Source of the DNA: Alcanivorax sp.
Lineage (GTDB): Bacteria > Pseudomonadota > Gammaproteobacteria > Pseudomonadales > Alcanivoracaceae
DNA length: 46,753 nt
NCBI GenBank assembly: GCA_022565695.1
Contig: JAIUME010000007.1
Span: forward strand, 1-46,753
Direction: 5' to 3'
A program made the translations under genes and the position numbers. The notes below the pieces were generated by a model. The model saw nothing but the letters and a program-made list of their open reading frames with translations, searched no databases and was not told the DNA's origin. Position 1 is the stretch's first letter; each line of letters begins with the position of its first letter. Shown piece by piece: positions 16,767 through 26,168 of this stretch.

Positions 16767-17538
16767 TCAGATGCCGCTGGATCTCCAGCCATTCGATGAT
16801 GCGTTTCCACTGCGCCAGATCTGCCCCGGCGCGCGGGTCGTCCAGATCGCTGATGCCGATGCCTTCACCGGCCGCCTGCACATAGAACTGGGTGTCCCGC
16901 AGGGTCACCAGATAGGGAATCTTCAGGCTGTTGAGAAACTGCCGCAGCTGGCTGTACATGCGCGTGCGGGCCCGGGTGCGATTGGCGATCACGGCCAGGC
17001 GCCGGGGGCGGCGGCGATAGCTGGGGGTGAGCATCACGGCTTGCAGGAAGCGGGTTGCCGCACGGATGTCGATGGGGCTCGGCAGCACCGGCACAATGAC
17101 CACCTGGCTCAGACGCATCACATGATCCAGCACCGGGCCGTCGAGGCCACCCGGTGAATCAATCACCAGATACTCCCGCGCGTGGGTAATGGTTTCTGTC
17201 AGGCGGCCGTAGGTGGTGTGGGCATCCAGTTTCAGGCTCAGGCCGTGGATGTCCCGGCGTCCGGATTTTTCGCGCTGATGCAGCCAACTGGTGGCGGACT
17301 GCAACGGGTCGAGGTCCAGCAACGACACGGCTTTGCCCTGGGCCGCCAGATGGCTGGCCAGATTGGTGGCGAGTGTGGTCTTGCCACACCCGCCCTTGGC
17401 ATTGGCGATCAGAATGACAAAGCGCTGCTCGCCTGCCTGCCCGCTTGTCTGCAACGGGCGTGGTGGCGAAATGACATCGTCGCGGACACTTTCGTCGCGT
17501 TGCATGGTGTGACCCCGTCCCATCCCCATGGTGCTCAT
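16741..17538 (-). CDS. Orphan ParA/MinD-like ATPase
   Basis: A ParA-type ATPase of about 265 residues. It has the deviant Walker A KGGCGKTT (48-55 from the chosen start), LLDLDPLQSATSW and VIDSPGGLDGPVLDH. These ATPases position DNA, protein complexes or flagella; no ParB-like partner is next to it, so the cargo is unknown. The start is uncertain: ATG 17538 has AAGAG twelve bases upstream; ATG 17505 is an alternative, and the frame is open to 17655. The first 35 residues are not conserved-looking. Its 3' end overlaps the convergent TIGR02444 gene by 26 bases. Confidence 0.85.
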   Translation of the reverse strand: MSTMGMGRGHTMQRDESVRDDVISPPRPLQTSGQAGEQRFVILIANAKGGCGKTTLATNLASHLAAQGKAVSLLDLDPLQSATSWLHQREKSGRRDIHGLSLKLDAHTTYGRLTETITHAREYLVIDSPGGLDGPVLDHVMRLSQVVIVPVLPSPIDIRAATRFLQAVMLTPSYRRRPRRLAVIANRTRARTRMYSQLRQFLNSLKIPYLVTLRDTQFYVQAAGEGIGISDLDDPRAGADLAQWKRIIEWLEIQRHLIKAMPGFR

Positions 17539-17798
17539 GGCATTCGTACTCTTTTCAGCAGTATAGGTGATATACCCTGTTCGGGCACTCCGGGCGGTTT
17601 TTGTGGTCACAGCCCCGGTGCCAGCCAGGTTGCAGGACGCCGGAGACCACCGCACACTGTAGCGCTGGCGTGGGAAGGGGGGAGTGAACGAGAGCCTGAG
17701 AGAGCGACGTCACTCTGACCTCACATCAGAAGAATTGCGTGCAGATGCCCCGCCTGTCGGGCTGCGCAGTAACAGTTGATCTCATTTCTGGAGGCATG

Positions 17799-18506
17799 AT
17801 GAAAAAGTTGGGTTTGGTAGTTGCCATTGCGGCACTGGCTGCATGTGGGCAGCAAGATAACGGTGACGTTGCCGTTGAGAGCGGGGCGGAAAAAGCCTCC
17901 TACGCCATCGGTTACCGTACCGGTGAGCAGATGTACGGCAATACCGATGATCTGGATATCGATGCGTTCGTGGCCGGCCTGCGCGCCGGGGCATTGGGCG
18001 AAACCGACGGCCTGCCCATGGCGGCAGAAGAAATGGACGAGGCGATTGTCGCCTACCAGCAGCAGAAGATGACTGAGCGCGAGCAGCAGATGTCAGCGGC
18101 GGCAGGTGATAACAGCACCGCCGGTGCAGCTTTCCGCGAAGAAAATGCGGCCCGTGAGGGTGTGACCACGCTGGAAAGCGGCTTGCAGTACGAAGTGCTG
18201 GAATCCGGTGACGGTGGCCAGAAGCCAACGCTGACGGACGATGTGGTTGCCCATTATCACGGCACCCTGGTCGACGGCACTGTCTTCGACAGCTCGGTAG
18301 AGCGTGGCCAGCCGGCGACCTTCCCGCTGGGTCAGGTCATCCAGGGCTGGCAGGAAGCACTGCAGCTGATGTCCGTGGGCGACAAGTGGCGCATCGTGCT
18401 GCCGCCGGAACTGGCCTATGGCGAGCAGGGCGCTGGTGAGAAGATCGGTCCTCAGTCCACGCTGGTGTTCGAGGTGGAACTGCTGGAAGTGCCGACCGCA
18501 GACTGA
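17799..18506 (+). CDS. FKBP-type peptidyl-prolyl isomerase, lipoprotein
   Basis: A 235-residue lipoprotein. The signal peptide MKKLGLVVAIAALAAC ends in a lipobox L-A-A-C with Cys16. An N-terminal dimerisation domain of the FkpA/Mip type (KASYAIGYRTGEQMYG onwards, about 30-120) precedes one FKBP domain (about 135-233) with DDVVAHYHGTLVDGTVFDSS, the loop PLGQVIQGWQEALQLM and PPELAYGEQGAG. It should help fold envelope proteins by turning proline bonds. I choose ATG 17799 because GGAGG lies four bases upstream; ATG 17796 is next to it. A strong terminator follows the stop. Confidence 0.93.
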   Translation: MKKLGLVVAIAALAACGQQDNGDVAVESGAEKASYAIGYRTGEQMYGNTDDLDIDAFVAGLRAGALGETDGLPMAAEEMDEAIVAYQQQKMTEREQQMSAAAGDNSTAGAAFREENAAREGVTTLESGLQYEVLESGDGGQKPTLTDDVVAHYHGTLVDGTVFDSSVERGQPATFPLGQVIQGWQEALQLMSVGDKWRIVLPPELAYGEQGAGEKIGPQSTLVFEVELLEVPTAD

Positions 18507-18527
18507 TAGCTGTCTTCGGCAAGCATA

Positions 18528-18558
18528 CAAAAAGGGCGCTCTTCGGAGCGCCTTTTTT
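18528..18558. terminator. Bidirectional terminator between the FKBP and rsd genes
   Basis: GGCGCTC (18535-18541) and GAGCGCC (18546-18552) form a 7-bp stem with a TTCG loop, flanked by an A-run on the left and six T on the right. It can serve both convergent genes. Confidence 0.9.
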
Positions 18559-18567
18559 GTACCGCCA

Positions 18568-19059
18568 TTACATGATCGTCGCGAACCGCTGCGGCGCACT
18601 GCCGCCCATATGAATGCTGAGGATCAACTGATCTTCCAGCGCGAAACGCTCCTCCAGCTTCTCCAGCAGCTCCGACAGGCGATCAGGCAGCGCATCCATC
18701 AATTGCTGGATGTGCGCCGGCGTATCGTACTCCTCGTTGAATGCCAGTGCGGCGTCGGTGGACGTTTCCAGACGCTGCATGATGTGGCTGACAAGGCGCC
18801 GGTCGGCGTGCTGCAAGAGCCGCGCTTCATTGGCCAACTCGCGGTAGATCTCGAAGTGCCCTGCGCTGATGTAGTCCATCAGCACTTCACACAGGCGCTG
18901 TACCCGTTGCTGGGCGGGCAGTGCATCGGCGCTGAGGCCGCGTGTGCCTTGCAGGGAGCAGACAAGGGTGAGGAGCTCCTGGCGCTCTTTCAGCCAGGTG
19001 TTGACCAGATGTTCGATGCGCTGCCACTGGTCGAGCGTGGTGTTGACCTGATGAGCCAT
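18568..19059 (-). CDS. rsd: Rsd/AlgQ anti-sigma-70 factor
   Basis: A 163-residue helical protein of the Rsd/AlgQ family, which binds the housekeeping sigma factor and frees RNA polymerase for alternative sigmas; AlgQ in Pseudomonas also affects alginate and virulence genes. The N-terminus LDQWQRIEHLVNTWLKERQELL and the central LCEVLMDYISAGHFEIYREL segment, with its D-Y-x-S-A-G-H-F-E pattern, are typical. I choose ATG 19059 because AGGAGG lies ten bases upstream. As in Pseudomonas, a dsbB-type gene is next to it on the same strand, 259 bases upstream. Confidence 0.93.
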   Translation of the reverse strand: MAHQVNTTLDQWQRIEHLVNTWLKERQELLTLVCSLQGTRGLSADALPAQQRVQRLCEVLMDYISAGHFEIYRELANEARLLQHADRRLVSHIMQRLETSTDAALAFNEEYDTPAHIQQLMDALPDRLSELLEKLEERFALEDQLILSIHMGGSAPQRFATIM

Positions 19060-19269
19060 GGTCGTCAGTCCTCCTGAATTTGCCGATATGCGAACAAGAG
19101 TGCCGTACAGCGGGCTCGACACAGGCCGGATCATTGCGGTGAAGCAGATAGTCGAGACTAAGACAGGGGCTTTGGCGGACGCAATTGGCCGAGGGGGCCA
19201 TTTCACGTGAAAAGCGGGGGGCGAGGCGCCAGGCCCAGAAAAAACAGCGGCTTGGCGTAAAGATCGATT

Positions 19270-19297
19270 TCGTCTAACGCGCGGGGGCGTTAGACGA
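19270..19297. other. Hairpin between rsd and dsbB
   Basis: TCGTCTAACGC (19270-19280) and GCGTTAGACGA (19287-19297) are perfect 11-bp arms with a 6-base loop. It lies 22 bases after the dsbB stop on the minus strand but has no T-run in either direction, so its role as a terminator is doubtful. Confidence 0.6.
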
Positions 19298-19318
19298 GAA
19301 GGCTATGACGCCTGTTTT

Positions 19319-19828
19319 TCAGGGGTATCGGCGCAGCAGCTGGACCACCGCGATCACCAGCAGGCCGACGAAAGACAGCAGCGCCAGTTGCGGGATGGTC
19401 ATGCCCAGGAAGGTCCAGTCGATTTCAGCGCACTCACCGGAGCCGCTGAACACCATTTGCAGGGCGTCCCGCAGCGGAAAGACATCCAGCATGTAATCCA
19501 GCCCCGGCCCACAGGCGGGGACTTCGTCCTCGGGCAGGCTCTGAAGCCAGATATGCCGCAGGGCAACGCCGCCCCCGGCAATGGCGGACAGGCCAGCCAG
19601 GGCATTGTAGATGCGCTGGCCGATGGCGCCGGGGTTGTGCAGGAAAGCCAGCAGGAAAAAGACGCCCGCAGCGATCACGCCCAGACGCTGGAAGGTGCAC
19701 AGCGGGCAGGGATCAAGGCCGACGGCATACTGCAGCCACAGTGCGGCCGCCATGGCACCGACACAGGCCAGAAAACCGGCCAGGTTCAGAAGGCGTGGTG
19801 TGAGCAGTGGATGGCGCAGCGTCAGCAT
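19319..19828 (-). CDS. dsbB: Disulfide bond formation protein DsbB/DsbH
   Basis: A 169-residue inner-membrane protein that reoxidises DsbA and passes the electrons to quinones. Four hydrophobic segments are visible. The first redox pair is CPLC (Cys41, Cys44) and the second is Cys106 and Cys133 in the second periplasmic loop. I choose ATG 19828, because the family begins near MLTLRHPLLTPRLLNLAGF; ATG 19840 is an alternative and ribosome binding sites are weak for both. It lies upstream of rsd, the arrangement of Pseudomonas dsbH and algQ. Confidence 0.92.
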   Translation of the reverse strand: MLTLRHPLLTPRLLNLAGFLACVGAMAAALWLQYAVGLDPCPLCTFQRLGVIAAGVFFLLAFLHNPGAIGQRIYNALAGLSAIAGGGVALRHIWLQSLPEDEVPACGPGLDYMLDVFPLRDALQMVFSGSGECAEIDWTFLGMTIPQLALLSFVGLLVIAVVQLLRRYP

Positions 19829-19923
19829 GGTGTCCCGCATATAAGTGATGGATATCTGGCGTGCAGGCAGTTTACCGGATAAGGCGGGTGGCTGTGCAAG
19901 CAGGATGGCGTCAGTGCGAGGGA

Positions 19924-20202
19924 TCAGCCAGCGTCGCGTTGCATGCCCTGCTGATCGGGGATGCCGTCGGGGTGGCGTTTCATGAAGGCCTCGTAGCCTT
20001 CGCGCCAGCCAGCCTGCCACCAGTCCATGAGGATGTCTTCCTCGAACGGGCAGCCGCTGTCGTCACGGCCACTCATGCCCCACATGCAGCCCCTGTCGTA
20101 GGCTTTCTTGCAACGGTCCCTGTTGTCCGTGGGACGGGTCTCTGGCGAACCAGAGTCTGGTGAATGTGAGTCTGGTGATTGTGAGCCGGGTGAATTCTGC
20201 AT
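19924..20202 (-). CDS. RMF-like small protein with Ser/Pro-rich N-terminus
   Basis: A 92-residue protein. Residues 30-75 resemble ribosome modulation factor: an R-x-x-K-K-A-Y-x-x-G start, then WGMSGRDDSGCPF, then WWQAGWREGYEAF; E. coli Rmf has AHQRGYQAGIAGR, CPY and WLGGWREAM in the same order. Rmf binds the 30S subunit and drives 70S dimerisation in stationary phase. This protein is longer: a low-complexity head with repeated S-P-D-S units (1-27) precedes the Rmf part, and the DNA shows short imperfect repeats there. A helix-breaking Met-Trp replaces part of the first motif, so function as a hibernation factor is unproven. It lies between gshA and dsbB on their strand. Confidence 0.65.
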   Translation of the reverse strand: MQNSPGSQSPDSHSPDSGSPETRPTDNRDRCKKAYDRGCMWGMSGRDDSGCPFEEDILMDWWQAGWREGYEAFMKRHPDGIPDQQGMQRDAG

Positions 20203-20361
20203 CCTGCATCGCCCTCTACGGTGTCCGGTGTGATATCCCTGTTCAAAGCTAGCATCAATAATGCGTCACCAGTGTGCGTTATGCCACAGGAACGGCCCGG
20301 AGCCGATAAACGGAGGATTGCGCTGCCCGGGTGGCATACCAGGCTTGAGCCAGTCCCGAAA

Positions 20362-21930
20362 TCAGTTCCGAAAATAGCCCGCCAGATAATCGGCAAACGG
20401 CTTGTCGTCGGCGGCTTCGACCTCGGTCTGATCCACCAGGCTGTCCGCCGCAGTCTGGGCCAGCCATGCCTCTTTTTCCGGTGGCAATGGCGTCTCCAGG
20501 AAGTGCGCGCGGTGTTGCTCGGCCTGGGCCATGGCGAACTCGAAGAAACTGAGCGGCCCGCTGGTGAGCTGGTCGAGAATCCGCGCCGAAGGCGTGGCGT
20601 CCGGGGTGTCCAGTTTGCCTTGCTGGGCAGCCAGTGAGCGGCTGTAGTCGTGGCCGCCGTGGGTGCGGTCAAACAGCTCGGCGATGGGCTGCATGCGCGC
20701 CAGAATGCTGCTGCCCCATTCATGTACCGAGACTTTCTTGCCCCAGTCGCACAGGCGGGTGGCGGTATTCCGGCCTTCATAGACCACCTGGCGGATATTG
20801 TTCTTGCTGGCGCTGAGGTCGCAGGTTTCCAGCAGCGGCGCATCGCGCAGCAGACAGTAGGTGGCAAACATGTCCAGAAAGCGGATCTGTTCCTGATCAA
20901 TCCCCAGCGGTTCAAACGGGTTGAGATCCAGCGCGCGGATTTCCACATATTCCACGCCGCGCCGGGACAAGGCCTGGGTCGGGCGCTCGCCGCTTTCGAT
21001 GGTGCGCTTGGGGCGGATCGATGAGTAATACTCGTTTTCGATCTGCAGGATATTGCTGTTGAGCTGCCGGTATTCCCCGGCCTCGTCCTGCACGCCCAGG
21101 CGCACATATTCCGGCGCCTCGGTCTTGATCGCCCGGGTCAGCGTGTCCACGTACTCGGACAGGTTGTTGTAGCTGATCGCGAGCTCGGACTGGGCATTGT
21201 TCTGGTAGCCCAGATCGCTCATGCGTAGTGACGTGGCATGGGGGCGCGTCAGCGTGTGGCTGAAGTGCTCAGCCAGATCGTGCTGGCGCCCGGCGAGAAA
21301 GGATTTGCACACCGCCGGGGAGGCGCCGAAAAGATAGATCAGCAACCAGGAATAACGCTGGAAGTTACGCGTCAGATCGAAGTAGCGCGACGAGATAAAA
21401 TCCTGCAGCGGCTGGGTATTGCCTTCCTGATCCTGATGCAATGCCCAGAAGGTGTCCGGGAAGGACATGTTGTAATGGATGCCTGCGATGGTCTGCATGC
21501 GACGGCCATAGCGATGGCCCAGCCCCATCCGGTAGATGTACTTCATGCGCCCGACATTGGAGGTGCCGTAGTAGGCGAGGGGGATGTCCTCGTCCGCGCC
21601 CATGACACAAGGCATGGAGTTGACCCACAGGCGCTCCTCGCCGATATGCCGGTAGACATAGCGATGCAGATCATCAAGAAACGCCAGGGGCGTCTCCAGT
21701 TTGTCGCTGGCCGGTGTGATGAATTCCAGCAGGGCTTCGGAGTAATCAGTCGTCAGATAAGGGTGCGTCAGCGCCGAGCCCAATGCTTGCGGGTGGGGCG
21801 TCTGCGCCAGCCGACCTGTCGGCGTGATGCGCAGGCTTTCTTTCTCGATGCCCCGTCGAATGCCGGCCAGGGTGGGCGCGGCCTTGGCGTTGATCAAGGC
21901 ATCGAGACGCTTGCTGAGCAGATCGGTCAT
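20362..21930 (-). CDS. gshA: Glutamate-cysteine ligase
   Basis: A 522-residue enzyme that joins glutamate and cysteine with ATP, the first step of glutathione synthesis. The family landmarks are GIRRGIEKESLRI near the N-terminus (metal-binding glutamates), DYSEALLEFITP, ARTTL-type central regions such as HYNMSFPD, and YVEIRALDLNPFEP. The length matches the gammaproteobacterial type. It starts 12 bases after the tex stop on the same strand and is probably cotranscribed with tex; argA, gshA and tex are near neighbours in Pseudomonas too. No clear ribosome binding site is seen. Confidence 0.97.
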   Translation of the reverse strand: MTDLLSKRLDALINAKAAPTLAGIRRGIEKESLRITPTGRLAQTPHPQALGSALTHPYLTTDYSEALLEFITPASDKLETPLAFLDDLHRYVYRHIGEERLWVNSMPCVMGADEDIPLAYYGTSNVGRMKYIYRMGLGHRYGRRMQTIAGIHYNMSFPDTFWALHQDQEGNTQPLQDFISSRYFDLTRNFQRYSWLLIYLFGASPAVCKSFLAGRQHDLAEHFSHTLTRPHATSLRMSDLGYQNNAQSELAISYNNLSEYVDTLTRAIKTEAPEYVRLGVQDEAGEYRQLNSNILQIENEYYSSIRPKRTIESGERPTQALSRRGVEYVEIRALDLNPFEPLGIDQEQIRFLDMFATYCLLRDAPLLETCDLSASKNNIRQVVYEGRNTATRLCDWGKKVSVHEWGSSILARMQPIAELFDRTHGGHDYSRSLAAQQGKLDTPDATPSARILDQLTSGPLSFFEFAMAQAEQHRAHFLETPLPPEKEAWLAQTAADSLVDQTEVEAADDKPFADYLAGYFRN

Positions 21931-21942
21931 GGCGCTGTCTCG

Positions 21943-24369
21943 TCAGACTTTGCGCTTGCGCGCATCCTTTTCCTGTTGTGCCTTGGCTTGTGCCTTGGCA
22001 AACAGGTCGGCAAAAGTGCCCTGGCTCTTTTCCGGCTTGGCGGCGGCTTTGGCGCCACGCGGTGGCGCGCTGCTGCGGCCTTTCTGCTGGCCCCGATTGG
22101 CGCCTGGTTTGGCGCCTGGCGCGCCCGGGCCACGTTCTGCCGCGCGATCCTCGGGCCGATCGTCGAGACGCATGGTCATGCTGATGCGGCGGCGATCCAG
22201 ATCCACTTCCATCACCTTGACCTTGACGATGTCGCCGGGGCTGACCACGTCGTGGGCATCCTTGACGAATTTATCCGACAGGGCAGAGACATGCACCAGG
22301 CCGTCCTGGTGCACGCCCACATCAACGAACGCACCGAAGTTGGTGACGTTGGTGACCGTGCCTTCCAGCACCATGCCGGGTTTCAGATCCTTGATGTCTT
22401 CGACGCCTTCCATGAACTCGGCGGCCTTGAACTCCGGGCGCGGATCGCGGCCCGGTTTTTCCAGCTCGGCCAGAATATCGGTGACGGTCATGACGCCGAA
22501 ACGCTCGTCCGTCAGTTCGGCGGGCTTGAGCTTGCGCAGGAACGCCGCATCACCCATCAGGTCCTGCACCACCCGGCTGTGGGTGGCAGCGATGCGCTCC
22601 ACCAGGCTGTAGGCTTCAGGGTGCACACTGGAGGCGTCCAGCGGATTGTCGCTCTGGCTGATGCGCAGAAAACCGGCGGCCTGTTCAAAGGTTTTTTCGC
22701 CCAGCCGTGGCACCTGCTTGAGGGCGTCACGGTTGGCAAAGGCGCCGTGTTTTTCACGGTAGGTGACGATGTTCCCGGCGATGGTGGCATTGAGCCCGGA
22801 AATGCGCGCCAGCAACGGTGCGGAAGCGGTATTCACATCCACGCCCACCGCGTTCACACAGTCCTCGACCACCGCATCCAGGCCGCGTGCGAGCTTCACC
22901 TGGCTGACATCATGCTGGTACTGGCCCACGCCGATGGATTTGGGGTCGATCTTCACCAGTTCCGCCAGCGGGTCCTGCAGGCGGCGGGCAATGGACACCG
23001 CGCCCCGGAAGGACACATCCAGATCCGGGAATTCCCGCGCGGCCAGTTCAGAGGCCGAATACACCGAGGCGCCGGCCTCGCTGACCATGATCTTGCTCAT
23101 GCCCAGTTTCGGCAGCTTCTTCACCAGTTCACCGGCCAGCTTGTCGGTTTCCCGGCTGGCGGTGCCGTTGCCGATGGCGATCAGGCTGACCTGATGTTTG
23201 ACGCACAGGGCGCCCAGCGCGGCCATGGACTGATCCCACTGATTGCGCGGCTGGTGCGGGAAAATCGTCGCGTGCTCCAGCAGTTTGCCGGTGGCATCCA
23301 CCACCACGACTTTAACGCCGGTACGCAGGCCGGGATCGAGGCCCATGGTCGTGCGCGGGCCAGCGGGGGAGCTGAGCAGCAAGCTGCGCAGATTGCGGGC
23401 AAACACCTGAATGGCTTCTTCTTCTGCCATTTCTCGGACGCGCCCCAGCAGTTCGGTTTCCAGGTGGGTATTGAGTTTGATTTTCCAGGTCCAGCGCAGG
23501 GTTTCGCCGAGCCAGTTATCCGCCGGGCGCTGCTGGTGCTGCCAGCCGATGCTGTGCGCGACCATGGCTTCACAGGGATGCGGCTGACTGGCTTCCAGCT
23601 CTTCCGGCAGGCTCATGCTGACATGCAGGATGCCTTCGTTGCGGCCCCGGAACAGGGCCAGCGCGCGGTGGCTGGGGATCTCTGCCAGCGCTTCACGGTG
23701 AGCAAAGTAATCGCTGAACTTGATGCCTTCCTTGTCCTTGCCATCCACCACATTGGCGATGACCTGTGCCTTTTCCCACAGGTAGGTACGCAGTCGGGTC
23801 AGTAGCTCGGCGTTCTCGCTGAAACGCTCCATGAGAATCTGCTTGGCGCCGTCCAGTGCGTCCTTGACGGTCTCGACCTTGTGCTCCGGATTCAGGAAGC
23901 TCGCGGCTTCGGTTTCCGGGTCTTTGCTCGGGTCCGCCAACAAGCTGTCGGCCAGTGGCTCCAGGCCAGCCTCGCGGGCGGTCTGGGCGCGGGTGCGGCG
24001 TTTGATCTTGTAGGGCAGATACAGATCTTCCAGGCGCGTCTTGGTGTCGGCGGCGAGGATGTTGGCTTCCAGTGCCGGTGTCAGTTTGTCCTGCTCGCGG
24101 ATGCTCTTGAGAATGGCATCGCGGCGTTCGGCGAGTTCGCGGAGATAACGCAGGCGCTCTTCCAGGTTACGCAGCTGGGTGTCGTCCAGGCCGTCGGTGG
24201 CCTCTTTGCGATAGCGGGCAATAAAGGGCACGGTGGCGCCTTCATCCAGCAGTGCCATGGTGGCGGCCACCTGGCGTGGCTGCACATTCAGTTCCGCCGC
24301 GATGATCTGTTCAATGGTCAGTCGGGGCGCTGGGGTCTGTGGGGATGAAGGTTTCCGGGGTTCTGACAT
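21943..24369 (-). CDS. tex: Tex family RNA-binding transcription accessory protein
   Basis: An 808-residue protein related to eukaryotic Spt6. In order: an N-terminal helical domain ([20 protein letters not shown]), a YqgF-like RNase-H fold ([20 protein letters not shown]), helix-hairpin-helix repeats ([17 protein letters not shown]) and an S1 RNA-binding domain from about 660 to 730 ([20 protein letters not shown]). The C-terminal tail is rich in Ala, Gly, Lys and Arg. I choose ATG 24369; the frame is open to a GTG at 24402, but the added residues are unlike the family. It is upstream of gshA on the same strand. Confidence 0.95.
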   Translation of the reverse strand: MSEPRKPSSPQTPAPRLTIEQIIAAELNVQPRQVAATMALLDEGATVPFIARYRKEATDGLDDTQLRNLEERLRYLRELAERRDAILKSIREQDKLTPALEANILAADTKTRLEDLYLPYKIKRRTRAQTAREAGLEPLADSLLADPSKDPETEAASFLNPEHKVETVKDALDGAKQILMERFSENAELLTRLRTYLWEKAQVIANVVDGKDKEGIKFSDYFAHREALAEIPSHRALALFRGRNEGILHVSMSLPEELEASQPHPCEAMVAHSIGWQHQQRPADNWLGETLRWTWKIKLNTHLETELLGRVREMAEEEAIQVFARNLRSLLLSSPAGPRTTMGLDPGLRTGVKVVVVDATGKLLEHATIFPHQPRNQWDQSMAALGALCVKHQVSLIAIGNGTASRETDKLAGELVKKLPKLGMSKIMVSEAGASVYSASELAAREFPDLDVSFRGAVSIARRLQDPLAELVKIDPKSIGVGQYQHDVSQVKLARGLDAVVEDCVNAVGVDVNTASAPLLARISGLNATIAGNIVTYREKHGAFANRDALKQVPRLGEKTFEQAAGFLRISQSDNPLDASSVHPEAYSLVERIAATHSRVVQDLMGDAAFLRKLKPAELTDERFGVMTVTDILAELEKPGRDPRPEFKAAEFMEGVEDIKDLKPGMVLEGTVTNVTNFGAFVDVGVHQDGLVHVSALSDKFVKDAHDVVSPGDIVKVKVMEVDLDRRRISMTMRLDDRPEDRAAERGPGAPGAKPGANRGQQKGRSSAPPRGAKAAAKPEKSQGTFADLFAKAQAKAQQEKDARKRKV

Positions 24370-24577
24370 GGGACTCGCTGAAGCAAAATGAATGGGGTGC
24401 ACGAATGCAGGATGCCGGAATCATAGGACAGGACTCCTGCCGGCGACAGATTGACAGGTGAGTTTTGCTGTGGTCGGAATAACAGCGGGGCGCTCTGGTT
24501 GGCCTGAGAGTGACGGGTCGGAAAGCGGTAGGCGGGCTGGCGGCCTCGCTGGTGCCGGGGAGCCCGCCGGTCGGCGC

Positions 24578-24940
24578 TCAGCCCAGCAGTTCCTTGATCT
24601 TGGCCACCAGTTCGCTTTCCTGGGGTGGCTTGACGATATAGCCGGCGGCGCCCTGGCGCTCGCCCCACACCTTGTCGGTGTCCTGGTCCTTGGTGGTAAC
24701 CAGTACTACCGGGATGTGTTGGGTTTCCGGGTCGCGGGTGAGCTTGCGCGTTGCCTGGAAGCCGTTGAGTTCGGGCATGACCACGTCCATCAGGATCAGA
24801 TCGGGCTTTTCAGTGCGTGCGAGTTCCACACCTTCCATACCGTTGGTGGCCGTGACGATCTGATGCCCCTGGCCCTCGCAGATGCGGACCATATTGGCCA
24901 GCTGCGTTGGTGAGTCATCCACCACCAGAATCTTCGCCAT
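24578..24940 (-). CDS. PilH-like single-domain response regulator
   Basis: A 120-residue receiver domain with no output domain. It has the acidic pair Asp8-Asp9 (LVVDDSPTQ), the phosphorylated aspartate in LILMDVVMPELNG (Asp51) and the conserved lysine in YIVKPP. The segment VTTKDQDTDKVWGERQGA closely follows PilH of Pseudomonas type IV pilus chemosensory systems, which controls twitching. No pil genes are in the window, so it may be a stand-alone paralogue. GGGGAGGG lies just upstream of ATG 24940. It is divergent from ompR. Confidence 0.85.
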   Translation of the reverse strand: MAKILVVDDSPTQLANMVRICEGQGHQIVTATNGMEGVELARTEKPDLILMDVVMPELNGFQATRKLTRDPETQHIPVVLVTTKDQDTDKVWGERQGAAGYIVKPPQESELVAKIKELLG

Positions 24941-25331
24941 CGTTTACCCTCCCCTGTGATTATTGTCGGCGGCTGTTCTTCGTATGCCGGTGTGCCGCAT
25001 TGTCTGTGGCTGTGCAAGCCGCTGTTTCGCAAAGCTGTGTCACGAAAATATGACGCGAAACGGGCAGATTGATGATAGCAGGATGTCCGGGCAGTTAAAC
25101 CTGATCATTTCCGGCAGAAAATGCGGTAACGTGTCACTTGTCCGGGCTGTGGGCCGGCGCCTGACCGTCTGGTCACACCTTGTTGCGTTTCGCCGGTTTC
25201 GCCCGGTTGCAAATCAGGGAAGGCAAGGGGAAGATTCTGCCGGCCCCCTTCACTCGGGGGCAATCGCCCCGGATCATGGTCGCGAACGCCGGGCAACAGG
25301 CGGCAATATGCGGCACCAAGCGGAGAACACA
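24941..25331. other. Divergent intergenic region between the receiver gene and ompR
   Basis: About 390 bases that must contain the promoters of both genes. The frame of ompR is open through it, but the sequence does not look like response-regulator N-terminus. I see no terminator, repeat or clear operator. Confidence 0.5.
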
Positions 25332-26048
25332 GTGAGCGCTGAGCAAACCCAGGACAAGATACTGGTTGTCGATGACGACGCCCGTTTACGGACGCTGTTG
25401 CAGCGGTTCCTGGAGGAGCAGGGCTTCCAGATCAAGGCGGTGGCGGATGCCGAGCAGATGGACCGCGCCCTGAGCCGGGAAATCTACTCGCTGATGGTGC
25501 TGGATCTGATGTTGCCCGGGGAAGACGGGCTGTCCATCTGCCGTCGATTACGGGCGGACGGGCGGGCCATGCCGATCATCATGCTCACCGCCAAAGGCGA
25601 TGATAATGAGCGTATCGAAGGCCTTGAGGCGGGCGCGGACGACTACCTGCCGAAACCCTTCAACCCCCGGGAACTGGACGCGCGCATCCGCGCGGTGCTG
25701 CGCCGCCAGGTGCGTGAGGTGCCCGGCGCGCCCAGCCGTGACAGCGAGGTCGTGACCTTCGGCCCCTGGCAGCTGGACCTGTCCCGTCGCACCCTGCGCC
25801 GGGGAGAAGAGGAAAACAGCCTGACCACCGGTGAATTCGCCGTGCTCAAGGCGCTGGTGCAGCATCCCCGCGAACCCCTGACCCGCGACAAGCTCATGAA
25901 CCTGGCCCGCGGCCGCGAGTGGAGCGCGATGGAGCGCTCCATCGACGTGCAGGTGTCACGCCTGCGGCGGCTGCTGGAGGATGATCCCTCCCGCCCGCGT
26001 TATGTGCAGACAGTGTGGGGTGTCGGCTATGTGTTCGTGCCAGACTAA
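25332..26048 (+). CDS. ompR: OmpR response regulator
   Basis: A 238-residue DNA-binding response regulator, partner of the EnvZ kinase in envelope and osmotic stress control. The receiver domain has acidic residues 14-16 (LVVDDDARL), phosphorylated Asp58 (LMVLDLMLPGEDG) and the YLPKPF lysine. The winged-helix output domain runs from about 140 (LTTGEFAVLKALVQHPREPL to RSIDVQVSRLRRLLEDDP and VWGVGYVFVPD). I choose GTG 25332 because GGAG lies six bases upstream and it gives the usual short N-terminus; ATG 25308 is an alternative. envZ normally follows directly, but here a hipBA operon lies between. Confidence 0.95.
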   Translation: MSAEQTQDKILVVDDDARLRTLLQRFLEEQGFQIKAVADAEQMDRALSREIYSLMVLDLMLPGEDGLSICRRLRADGRAMPIIMLTAKGDDNERIEGLEAGADDYLPKPFNPRELDARIRAVLRRQVREVPGAPSRDSEVVTFGPWQLDLSRRTLRRGEEENSLTTGEFAVLKALVQHPREPLTRDKLMNLARGREWSAMERSIDVQVSRLRRLLEDDPSRPRYVQTVWGVGYVFVPD

Positions 26049-26103
26049 CGCCCGGCGCTCTGGCCTCCACCCTGGCCTGCACTCAAGCCCCGCCGCCTAT
26101 TGG

Positions 26104-26168
26104 TAAGATCTTATTAATGATGTATAAATGAGCCATTAAAGACCATTTTGGGTCATTAAGGCATCATT
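26104..26168 (+). promoter_or_regulatory. AT-rich hipBA promoter/operator region
   Basis: A sharply AT-rich stretch just upstream of hipB. It has a 10-bp palindrome TAAGATCTTA (26104-26113) and three related elements: TTAATGA (26114-26120), CATTAA (26134-26139) and TCATTAA (26153-26159), the first inverted relative to the other two. GACC and GGTC flank ATTTTG between them. Repeated operators bound by HipB are known for hipBA operons. Confidence 0.5.

Noticed and set aside
20073-21107. A 344-codon open frame on the minus strand inside gshA
   Set aside because: Out-of-frame shadow of gshA with Arg- and Pro-rich product.
21238-23805. An 855-codon open frame opposite tex and gshA
   Set aside because: It is the antisense shadow of two well-conserved genes in high-GC DNA; its product is low-complexity and rich in His, Gly and Ala.
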